DNA of 11,482 bases from PVC group bacterium (lineage in GTDB: Bacteria; Verrucomicrobiota; Kiritimatiellia; SS1-B-03-39; UBA6053): the NCBI GenBank assembly GCA_003565035.1, contig PXDP01000494.1, positions 1 to 11,482 on the forward strand. The letters run 5' to 3'. The translations under genes and the position numbers were made by a program. The number at the start of each line of letters is the position of its first letter. The stretch's first letter is position 1. A model generated the notes under the pieces. That model did not search any database. It saw only the letters and a list, made by a program, of their open reading frames with translations, and was not told the DNA's origin. Positions 1 through 5,317 of this stretch are shown here, one piece after another.

Positions 1-111
1 GCCCTGCTCCAGAAATGCCAGAGCGCTGGGATGGTGTTTCCTGCTGCGGTCTGTGGCTGCAAGCAGGACATTGGTGTCCACGAAGACGCGGTTATCGGCC
101 GTCCGGGCCAT
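1..111 (-). CDS. vapC: PIN-domain toxin (VapC/FitB type), N-terminal part, cut by the window edge
   Basis: This is the first 37 codons of a PIN-domain ribonuclease, the toxin half of a type II toxin-antitoxin module. Members of the family are Mg-dependent RNases that cleave tRNA, rRNA or mRNA when not held by their antitoxin. The visible part reads MARTADNRVFVDTNVLLAAT; VFVDTNVLLA is the typical first beta strand, with Asp12 the first acidic metal ligand. The remaining acidic residues lie beyond position 1. The ATG at 111-109 has a strong Shine-Dalgarno (GGAGG, complement of 118-122) six bases upstream. The start lies inside the antitoxin gene, a 20-nt overlap typical of co-translated vapBC pairs. 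Family assignment is confident; intactness and RNA target cannot be judged. Confidence 0.85.
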   Translation of the reverse strand, partial: MARTADNRVFVDTNVLLAATDRSRKHHPSALAFLEQG

Positions 112-331
112 ACAGCTCCTCCCGCGACCAGTCGGTTTGGCTCTTTCCAGTCGTGACGGTATGAAGTTGCTCAAGGAGAGGTGATTCAGCGGATACGGAC
201 GGGATCATGCGCGCGGCATCTTCAAGAAGCGTTTCAATTTCCTTTTGCAGTGAGCGACGGTGCAGACGGGCACGGTACTTTAATTTTTCCAGGGTATCCT
301 CATCAATTTGACGGATATGTATTGATTTCAT
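92..331 (-). CDS. vapB: VapB/FitA-like ribbon-helix-helix antitoxin
   Basis: A 79-residue antitoxin expected to bind and inhibit the PIN toxin encoded directly downstream, and to repress its own promoter. The N-terminus (KSIHIRQIDEDTLEKLKYRA) has the FitA/Arc-like ribbon-helix-helix pattern: a short beta strand at about residues 2-7 that would enter the DNA major groove, helix 1 at about 9-23, then RRSLQKEIETLLEDA as helix 2. The C-terminal part (about 45-79) is polar and would be the toxin-wrapping tail. Length suits the family. The ATG at 331-329 is the only Met near the N-terminus and has no recognisable Shine-Dalgarno. The promoter geometry puts transcription initiation at or within a few bases of it, so leaderless translation is likely. 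Its 3' end overlaps vapC by 20 nt. Confidence 0.85.
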   Translation of the reverse strand: MKSIHIRQIDEDTLEKLKYRARLHRRSLQKEIETLLEDAARMIPSVSAESPLLEQLHTVTTGKSQTDWSREELYGPDGR

Positions 332-333
332 AC

Positions 334-366
334 CGGTAGTATTATGCTACCGATTCGGGTTGTCAA
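334..366 (-). promoter_or_regulatory. vapBC promoter overlapped by a palindromic operator
   Basis: On the minus strand a perfect -35 TTGACA (366-361) is separated by 17 bases from a plausible -10 AATACT (343-338, 4/6 to consensus). A 19-bp near-perfect palindrome at 334-352 (outer arms CGGTAG/CTACCG, 8 of 9 base pairs matched) covers the -10 and the 3' half of the spacer. This is where an autorepressing ribbon-helix-helix antitoxin or VapBC complex would bind. The predicted transcript start falls at about 330-332, practically on the vapB ATG at 331. Sequence and symmetry are seen directly; repression by VapB is inferred from the family. Confidence 0.65.
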
Positions 367-427
367 GTGTTGCGGGAGGAAGGCCGGATCCGTCGGGTTG
401 ATCAACAACAAGGTAGATCGGTTTCAT
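347..427 (-). CDS. tiny 26-codon ORF downstream of the C39-like peptidase; possible gene remnant
   Basis: A 26-residue frame begins MKPIYLVVDQPDGSG 13 bases after the peptidase stop and ends at a TAG inside the vapB operator (347-349). The start resembles the first beta strand of an ATP-grasp (RimK-family) protein. In other bacteria RimK-family genes often neighbour C39-like (DUF3335-type) peptidase genes. It could therefore be the broken-off 5' end of such a gene, lost when the toxin-antitoxin module arrived. Against this, there is no clear Shine-Dalgarno, the similarity rests on about ten residues, and the codons are less G/C-biased than in neighbouring genes. It may be chance coding. It is listed because the 109-base gap between peptidase and vapB holds nothing else apart from the vapBC promoter. 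Confidence 0.2.
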   Translation of the reverse strand: MKPIYLVVDQPDGSGLPPATLDNPNR

Positions 428-440
428 TCGGGGGCGGGGG

Positions 441-1157
441 TTAGGCTTCGGTTGATTTGGGATGGAGAATGACGAGGTTGGCGTCGTAGGTGACGATGCC
501 GAGGAGGATGGCGTTGAGGACGCGGTCCATGGGGACTTCGTAGACGGGGTTAATGCCGATGGCGTTTGGATGGTAAGGGTCGGCGACGCGGAGAGTTTTT
601 TTGTCGGGATTGGAGCCACAGATGACGACGAAATGACCTTCGGGGGTGCCGGCGAATTCGTCGGGGGTGTCGGTTTCGGCGATGACGCGTTTTTCCTGAT
701 AGAGGTAAGTGGAGTTGAGCCCGGTGAGGATAGGGAGGCCTTTTTTAAGGTAGCTGCGAATAAGGCCCGCATTGAGTTCGCGCTGGGTGATGCGGCCGCC
801 GAGTTTGAGAAAGTCGAGGTAATGGCGGCTGGCGCGCTGAAAGCCGGGGCGGGGTTTGACCTGCATTTGGCACTGGAGTTTGTCGATCAGGTTGGTGCGC
901 GGATCCTGGAACCAGGTGGGGTCGAACATATGGAGATTGTAGGTGATCAGTTCGACATCGAAGCCGTGTTTCAGGGCGTGTTGTCCGAGCAGCACGCCGT
1001 GGGTGCCGCCGGTTTTGAGCTGGGGAATAACGCGGACGAGGTGAAGCAGGTCGGTTTCGAGGCCGAAATAGCGGTACAGGGCATGCAGGCAGGTGGCGCC
1101 GCAGGTGACCTGGTCGGGCTGGCGTTCGATTCGGAAAGGGAGATGGCTTACGTCCAC
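441..1157 (-). CDS. C39-like cysteine peptidase family protein
   Basis: A 238-residue soluble protein with the papain-like C39 fold. Near the N-terminus Gln13 and Cys19 lie in QPDQVTCGATCLHAL, the oxyanion Gln and nucleophile pattern. GHFVVI supplies His175, and RVADPY supplies Asp193 as third catalytic residue. There is no ABC-transporter or membrane domain and no signal peptide, so it is not a bacteriocin-exporter C39 protease. It is closer to the stand-alone 'peptidase C39-like' (DUF3335-type) proteins, whose substrates are poorly known. The start is taken as the GTG at 1157-1155, one base after the mvaS stop. The frame stays open far upstream inside mvaS, but that part translates to Pro/Ser/Thr-rich nonsense. 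No Shine-Dalgarno precedes the GTG, so translation is probably coupled to mvaS. Fold and catalytic residues are confident. Substrate unknown; a transpeptidase or amide-forming role is also possible. Confidence 0.82.
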   Translation of the reverse strand: MDVSHLPFRIERQPDQVTCGATCLHALYRYFGLETDLLHLVRVIPQLKTGGTHGVLLGQHALKHGFDVELITYNLHMFDPTWFQDPRTNLIDKLQCQMQVKPRPGFQRASRHYLDFLKLGGRITQRELNAGLIRSYLKKGLPILTGLNSTYLYQEKRVIAETDTPDEFAGTPEGHFVVICGSNPDKKTLRVADPYHPNAIGINPVYEVPMDRVLNAILLGIVTYDANLVILHPKSTEA

Positions 1158-1158
1158 A

Positions 1159-2385
1159 TTAAACCGCCGGTGCGGCGACGCGGGCTTCGGCGGCGTCGGC
1201 GGCCATGATGCGCATGGAGGGAACGGGTTCGTAGAGGCGCTGGTGGTTTTCGATGCCGGCGAGTCGGAAGGAGCCGGTGCGGTGGCGGTCGGTCCGGTAG
1301 GTTTCGCCGGTGGCGGGGAGGACGTGGTTGTAGAAGTCTTCGTATTCGGCAAGGGTGAGGTTCTGCCGGTTGTCCAGGAGGTCCTGATGCAGGCGGGTGT
1401 GGAGGTGCTGTCGGTAGCCTTCGATGACTTTGCCGCCGAAAAAAGCGCCCATGCAGCCGCTGCCGTAAGAGAAAAGGCCAACGCGTTTGCCGGTGAGGTT
1501 TTTGGGGCCGGTTTCGAGGAGGGAGAGCAGACCCATGTAGAGGGAGGCGGTGTAGGCGTTGCCGATGCGACGGTTGTAGGCGAGGGAGGGTTCGACCTGA
1601 GCCTGCAGCTCTTTGGCGCCGAGTCCGGCGTTTTCGTGGCGGGCGAGGTGGAGATGGGCTTTGAGGCCCATGCGGGAGAAGGGGAGGTGATAGCAGAAGT
1701 GCGCGAAGTCGGCGAACCCGGCGCCGCTGTCGTCTTTGTAGTGTTTCCAGGCGTTTTCAAGGGCGTTGAGGTACACTTTGATGGAATATTTTCCGTCCAC
1801 GAGGGCCTCGTCGCGGTAGTTGGGGCGCCAGAAGTCCATAACATCTTCGGTGTAGTAGCCGACGTGGGGATCGATACGGAGGATTTTGGCATCGGCGGAG
1901 AGGACCATAGCGACGGCCCCGCCGCCCTGGGTGGGTTCGCCGGCGGACCCGAGGCCGTAGCGGGCGATGTCGGCGGCGATGATGAGAACTTTCTGCTCGG
2001 GGTGCATGGCGACGGTGGAGAGGCCGAAGTGCAGGGCGGAGGTGCTGCTGCAGCAGGCCTGTTTCATTTCCACAGTGCGGCAGTTGGCGGGGAGGCCGAG
2101 GAGCTTGTGGGCATAAATCGCGGCGGCTTTGGATTGGTCAACGCCGGATTCGGTGGCGAAAATGACGGTGCGGATTTCGGAGCGGTCCACGTTCTGGAGG
2201 GCCTGGCGTGCGGCGTTGGTGCCGAGGGTGACGACATCCTCGTCGGGCGCGGGCACGGCCATGTACTCCTGGCCAATGCCTTGATGATACTTGGCGTAGT
2301 CCACATTGCGGGCGCGGGCCAGATCGTGAAGATCCAGTCCGTATCGTGGAATGTACATGCTGATGGATTCGATGCCTGGGTTCAT
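1159..2385 (-). CDS. mvaS: hydroxymethylglutaryl-CoA synthase
   Basis: A 408-residue thiolase-superfamily enzyme that condenses acetyl-CoA with acetoacetyl-CoA to HMG-CoA, first committed step of the mevalonate pathway. All three catalytic residues are present at the positions used in the Staphylococcus enzyme: Glu79 (FATESGVD), Cys111 (MKQACCSST) and His233 (CYHLPFSRMG). NRRIGNAYTASLY (about 271-283) and the YGSGCMGAFF loop (about 307-316) are also characteristic. Length is slightly above the usual 380-400 because of an Ala-rich C-terminal tail. The ATG at 2385 has GGAG about seven bases upstream. It follows the regulator gene by 53 bases and is coupled to the peptidase gene behind it. No thiolase, HMG-CoA reductase, mevalonate kinase, ACP or enoyl-CoA hydratase gene is in the window. 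It may be mevalonate-pathway MvaS with partners elsewhere, or an HMGS-like beta-branching enzyme. Confidence 0.92.
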   Translation of the reverse strand: MNPGIESISMYIPRYGLDLHDLARARNVDYAKYHQGIGQEYMAVPAPDEDVVTLGTNAARQALQNVDRSEIRTVIFATESGVDQSKAAAIYAHKLLGLPANCRTVEMKQACCSSTSALHFGLSTVAMHPEQKVLIIAADIARYGLGSAGEPTQGGGAVAMVLSADAKILRIDPHVGYYTEDVMDFWRPNYRDEALVDGKYSIKVYLNALENAWKHYKDDSGAGFADFAHFCYHLPFSRMGLKAHLHLARHENAGLGAKELQAQVEPSLAYNRRIGNAYTASLYMGLLSLLETGPKNLTGKRVGLFSYGSGCMGAFFGGKVIEGYRQHLHTRLHQDLLDNRQNLTLAEYEDFYNHVLPATGETYRTDRHRTGSFRLAGIENHQRLYEPVPSMRIMAADAAEARVAAPAV

Positions 2386-2412
2386 AGGGCTTCTCCGGGT
2401 TTATTCGTTAAA

Positions 2413-2438
2413 AATATAACAGATTCTTGATTTGTCCA
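2413..2438 (-). promoter_or_regulatory. possible internal promoter in front of mvaS
   Basis: The 53-base gap between the regulator stop and the mvaS start is markedly AT-rich. Read on the minus strand it holds TGGACA (2438-2433, 5/6 to -35) and TATATT (2418-2413, 5/6 to -10), but the spacer is only 14 bases; TATTTT two bases further on gives 16. A secondary promoter for mvaS and the peptidase is therefore possible but weakly supported. Confidence 0.3.
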
Positions 2439-2804
2439 TTAAGAGGCGGTGGCAAATGAGCCGAGGGCGTTTTTTTCGACCGTCCGGCTTTGCAGCGCTC
2501 CGTGCAGAACCCGTTCCAGGGCCTGAAGGTATAGATGAAATTCTTCGCGTCCTTCGGGGGTCAGCGTGACTTGGGTGTGCGCTTTACGACCGCGGCCGGC
2601 ACGGTGCATTCGGACAATATGTCCGTCTTCAAGGACCTTGAGGTGGCGGCTGAGATTGCCGTCGGTCATGCCGCAGCGCTGTTTGAGTTCCTGAAACCCG
2701 AGTCCGCCGGGGCGCTCGCAGAGGGCGGTGACCAGCGCGAGGCGGGCGGGTTCATGGAATTTTTTTTCGAGGTCGTTCCAGTGGGGTTTGTCGAGGGCGA
2801 TCAT
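2439..2804 (-). CDS. winged-helix transcriptional regulator (HTH_34/MarR-ArsR-like)
   Basis: A 121-residue DNA-binding protein, probably a homodimeric repressor. A winged helix spans about residues 15-85: FHEPARLALVTAL is the first helix, LGFQELKQRCGMTDGNLSRHLKVLEDG the helix-turn-helix, and RAGRGRKAHTQVTLTPEG the basic wing. The C-terminal helix (EEFHLYLQALERVL) would give the dimer interface. This matches the single-domain 'winged helix DNA-binding' (HTH_34) group. No Cys pair or other metal or ligand site is obvious. The ATG at 2804 overlaps the stop of the preceding membrane-protein gene by 4 nt (ATGA) and has GGAG about eight bases upstream. Regulators of this type are often paired with a small membrane protein and control their own operon. 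The palindromes at 3459-3502 are the natural candidate sites. Confidence 0.85.
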   Translation of the reverse strand: MIALDKPHWNDLEKKFHEPARLALVTALCERPGGLGFQELKQRCGMTDGNLSRHLKVLEDGHIVRMHRAGRGRKAHTQVTLTPEGREEFHLYLQALERVLHGALQSRTVEKNALGSFATAS

Positions 2805-3445
2805 GAGAGGGTCTCCGGGGGTGGGTCTTGCCAGAGGCGTTCAAAGGCAGCGTAGCGACGCTGATCCATGTACAGAATGAGGCCGCCGGCCCATTCGCCG
2901 GCGAGGAACACGAGGCCCATGGGCCAGGGATTGAGAAAGCTGAGGTTCGGGTTGAGGAGGCAGAGGACGCCGGCGAGGATATAAAAGACACCGACAATGC
3001 TGATGGCGGGGGGCAGAACGTAACGGGAGGCGAGGTTGGTGAGACCGAACATGCACATCCAGACGCCGAAAAGCGGATCGAAATTGCGGCCGAGCATCAG
3101 CACCAGCGTAAACACCGCACCGACAAAGAGGGGGGGCATGACATCCAGCAGGGGGCCGAGACGGCGGACATTTCGCTTGATGAGCGGGTCGCGCCAGAAC
3201 CAGTAGATCAGCGAGCCGAGGTTGAGGAACATGGCGGTGCCGAAGACTGCGCCCCAGGCGAGGGTATGGGCATAATCGCTGGGTTCAATCCACTGCCGGT
3301 CGAGCAGAAGGGCCATGGCGATGGCCACGGTGCCGGAGAGGATCCTGGCGGGACCGGACCAGCCTTTAAAGCGCTGCTGTCCAAGCAGCGCGCGTTTCAA
3401 ATGCCGGACGGTGTCCAGGGCGTCATGGAGGGGAAGTATGTTCAC
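2801..3445 (-). CDS. six-helix integral membrane protein, regulator-associated
   Basis: A 214-residue membrane protein of unrecognised function. Hydrophobic segments lie at about residues 34-48, 61-84, 99-118, 124-140, 145-165 and 172-193, with a short polar N-terminus and a C-terminal tail (DQRRYAAFERLWQDPPPETLS). Basic residues cluster in the loop after the second segment (RDPLIKRNVRRL), suggesting that loop is cytoplasmic. I see no transporter or enzyme signature. It overlaps the regulator gene by 4 nt and is probably its functional partner, as sensor or regulated membrane function; this is inferred from context only. The start at 3445 lacks a Shine-Dalgarno, but no better in-frame start is visible nearby. 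Two inverted repeats lie 14-57 bases upstream of the ATG. Confidence 0.75.
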   Translation of the reverse strand: MNILPLHDALDTVRHLKRALLGQQRFKGWSGPARILSGTVAIAMALLLDRQWIEPSDYAHTLAWGAVFGTAMFLNLGSLIYWFWRDPLIKRNVRRLGPLLDVMPPLFVGAVFTLVLMLGRNFDPLFGVWMCMFGLTNLASRYVLPPAISIVGVFYILAGVLCLLNPNLSFLNPWPMGLVFLAGEWAGGLILYMDQRRYAAFERLWQDPPPETLS

Positions 3446-3458
3446 AGGGGTTGTGTAT

Positions 3459-3502
3459 AGAGAAAGGTGATATCTTTCTCTTTACTTTACACTGCAAAGT
3501 AA
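3459..3502 (-). promoter_or_regulatory. two abutting palindromes upstream of the membrane protein/regulator/mvaS operon
   Basis: Site A, 3482-3502, is a 21-bp palindrome with arms TTACTTTaCA and TGcAAAGTAA around a central C (9 of 10 pairs match). Site B, 3459-3481, directly abuts it: perfect 8-bp arms AGAGAAAG/CTTTCTCT around seven bases. Site A has the size and symmetry expected of a winged-helix dimer operator and is most simply the autoregulatory site of the regulator encoded at 2439-2804. Site B could be a second operator or, if transcribed, a hairpin in the 5' leader. On the minus strand TTGATT (3506-3501) and TTTGCA (3498-3493) are possible -35 elements at or inside site A, but no convincing -10 goes with them. 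Symmetry is seen directly; the regulator assignment is inferred. Confidence 0.55.
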
Positions 3503-3523
3503 TCAATCCAGAAAGTGAAAAAA

Positions 3524-4237
3524 CTATTCGTCAGGGGATTCGGGCGCGGAAAGGTTTAGGGTGCCCTCAATAATCAGAGTCCAGCCTTGGGGGGGGAGTT
3601 CGAATAGTTCGGGCTGGGAGGCCAGTGTCTGCCGGAAGAGATTTGGCTGTAGTTTGTCCCGGGGCTGATCAACGGTGTTGAGTTCGGGGCCACTTTCGAT
3701 TTTCCAGAGACTTTGCCACTGCAGGGAGGCGGAGGGGAGGAGAAAAGTGACGGGAAGCTCGGGTCCGATGGGGGCAATGGCGGTGATGCGGGTTGTCCAC
3801 TGGAACGTGGGCAGATCTTCCGGGAGGGAGAGGAGGTGGGTCACTCGCAGGTGAACAGGCGGGCCAAACGTCTGGGTGAGAAGCACGGTTTGGCCGCCTT
3901 CGCTGGTAACCCAGCCGCGGGCCTGCCAGCGTGGCTGGGGAACGCCTTCGAGCCGGGGCAGGGCTTCGGTGAGGGTTTCGCGGTCGGCCGGGAGCAGGGT
4001 GGCGGGGGCATCCAGAAGATTGTTGCCGTGAATCTCGCGGAAGGAGACGATGCCGTCCTTTTCGGGGGAGATGATAATGTCAAAGAAACGGTTGGAAAGA
4101 CGGAAGACTTCGCCCCAGAGGTCAGTTTGTGTTCTGGAAAGCGGGGCAACGGGAAATTCATCCGCAAAGGTTAAAAGTGGGGTCAAAAAAAACAGAACCC
4201 AGGTAAAGTGTTTGAGGATGAAGGGAGGGGGCCGCAT
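3524..4237 (-). CDS. exported protein of unknown function
   Basis: A 237-residue protein with a clear Sec signal peptide: basic start (MRPPPFILKHF), hydrophobic core at about residues 11-22, probable signal peptidase I cut after LTFA at residue 25. No lipobox Cys is present, so the mature protein is probably periplasmic or secreted. The mature part is rich in beta-strand-like stretches. SPEKDGIVSFREIHGNNLLD (about 57-76) is loosely reminiscent of the start of galactose-mutarotase-like beta-sandwich domains (such as DUF4380), but I do not recognise the family and assign no function. The tail is Ser/Pro/acidic. A weak AGGG lies about eight bases before the ATG. The gene is divergent from hldD, and 78 bases separate it from the next minus-strand gene; that gap carries the palindromes, so it is likely a separate transcription unit. 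Confidence 0.7.
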   Translation of the reverse strand: MRPPPFILKHFTWVLFFLTPLLTFADEFPVAPLSRTQTDLWGEVFRLSNRFFDIIISPEKDGIVSFREIHGNNLLDAPATLLPADRETLTEALPRLEGVPQPRWQARGWVTSEGGQTVLLTQTFGPPVHLRVTHLLSLPEDLPTFQWTTRITAIAPIGPELPVTFLLPSASLQWQSLWKIESGPELNTVDQPRDKLQPNLFRQTLASQPELFELPPQGWTLIIEGTLNLSAPESPDE

Positions 4238-4351
4238 GAGGGAACCCTATAGGATCCTGAGAAAAAATACCAGCTGAAAGCGAAACAGGGAGATCGGTAT
4301 GTCTGTTTTGTGCGCTTGCGTCTGGAACAGATTTGCAGTAGGAATTGTGAT
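4238..4351. promoter_or_regulatory. divergent intergenic region between the exported-protein gene and hldD
   Basis: This 114-base gap must hold promoters firing both ways. I could not pick a convincing -35/-10 pair for either gene. Candidates are TATAGG near 4245-4250 (minus strand) and TTGCGT near 4316-4321 followed 17 bases later by TAGGAA (plus strand), all weak. AGGA at 4340-4343, eight bases before the hldD ATG, is the clearest signal and supports that start. No repeat, operator-like palindrome or RNA gene was noticed. Confidence 0.35.
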
Positions 4352-5317
4352 ATGAACGAAATCAAGATCATTGTGACCGGCGCAGCCGGGTTTATTGGCC
4401 GGAATCTGGTCGCGGAGCTGAATGCCCGGGGCGAGGACAGGATTTTGCTGGTGGATGAGTTAGGGACTTCGGAAAAATGGCGTAATCTGGTGGGGCTGCG
4501 GTATGAGGATATTTGGGATCCGGACATGTTGCGTCAGACCGTGCTGAACGACACCGATCCGGGCGGAATTGAGGCGGTGATTCATTTGGGGGCGTGCAGC
4601 GCCACCACGGAAACGGATGCGGATTTTCTGCTGGACAACAATTACCGCACCACCCGTGATCTGTGTGAGTGGTGTCTGCGCCATGAGATCCGCTTTGTAT
4701 ATGCTTCCAGTGCGGCAACCTACGGGAACGGTGATTTGGGGTATTCGGATGCGGATGAGAAAACCCCGCACTACGCCCCGCTGAATATGTATGGCTATTC
4801 CAAGCATATGTTCGATTTGTGGGCACTGAAGCAGGGTCTTTTTGACCGGATCGCGGGATTGAAATATTTCAATGTGTACGGTCCCTACGAGCAGCATAAA
4901 GGGGATATGCGCTCGGTGGTGCACAAGGCGACCGAACAAATTCTTGCGGAGGGAACCGTGAAACTGTTTCGGAGTCACCGGCCGGACTATGAGGACGGTC
5001 AGCAGCTCCGGGATTTTGTGTTTGTAAAAGATGCGGTGGATGTGACGCTTTGGCTGGCGCGGGGCGGAGCGCCCTCGGGCCTGTTTAACTGCGGCACGGG
5101 CACGGCCCGGAGCTGGCTCGATTTGACCCGGGCGGTTTTCTCGGCTTTGGAGCGGGAGCCGGTGATTGAATTCATCGATATGCCGCCGCATTTACAGCCG
5201 AAGTATCAGTATTACACCTGCGCGGAGATGGAGAAGCTGCGCGCGGCGGGCTATGCGGCTCCGTTTACTTCGCTGGAGCAGGGCGTGCTTTCCACCATTC
5301 GGACGCTGGTGTCATGA
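4352..5317 (+). CDS. hldD: ADP-L-glycero-D-manno-heptose 6-epimerase
   Basis: A 321-residue short-chain dehydrogenase/reductase enzyme that converts ADP-D-glycero-beta-D-manno-heptose to the L-glycero form, last step of nucleotide-heptose synthesis for LPS inner core. The Rossmann glycine motif is GAAGFIG at residues 10-16. HLGACSATTETD (78-89) and NNYRTTRDL (96-104) match the HldD family. The catalytic Tyr147-Lys151 pair lies in MYGYSK, and FNVYGPYEQHKGDM contains Lys183, equivalent to the second essential Lys (178) of the E. coli enzyme. Length is close to the usual 310. An upstream ATG at 4310 gives an extension unlike the family, whereas 4352 has AGGA eight bases upstream and starts directly before the first beta strand. 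It overlaps the next gene by 4 nt. It implies heptose-containing LPS and hence an outer membrane. Confidence 0.95.
   Translation: MNEIKIIVTGAAGFIGRNLVAELNARGEDRILLVDELGTSEKWRNLVGLRYEDIWDPDMLRQTVLNDTDPGGIEAVIHLGACSATTETDADFLLDNNYRTTRDLCEWCLRHEIRFVYASSAATYGNGDLGYSDADEKTPHYAPLNMYGYSKHMFDLWALKQGLFDRIAGLKYFNVYGPYEQHKGDMRSVVHKATEQILAEGTVKLFRSHRPDYEDGQQLRDFVFVKDAVDVTLWLARGGAPSGLFNCGTGTARSWLDLTRAVFSALEREPVIEFIDMPPHLQPKYQYYTCAEMEKLRAAGYAAPFTSLEQGVLSTIRTLVS

Noticed and set aside
1158..1892. The peptidase reading frame stays open upstream for 245 codons, allowing a 483-residue protein starting at 1892.
   Set aside because: That part lies antiphase inside mvaS and translates to Pro/Ser/Thr-rich sequence with no domain. 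The C39 homology begins right after the GTG at 1157, one base past the mvaS stop.
1093..2430. A 445-codon open frame on the plus strand opposite mvaS.
   Set aside because: It is Gly/Ala/Val-rich antisense of a clearly conserved enzyme and is explained by GC-biased third codon positions. No ribosome site or homology was seen.
4310..4351. A 14-residue N-terminal extension of HldD from an ATG at 4310.
   Set aside because: It has no family counterpart, and the ATG at 4352 has a well-spaced AGGA and starts immediately before the Rossmann strand.
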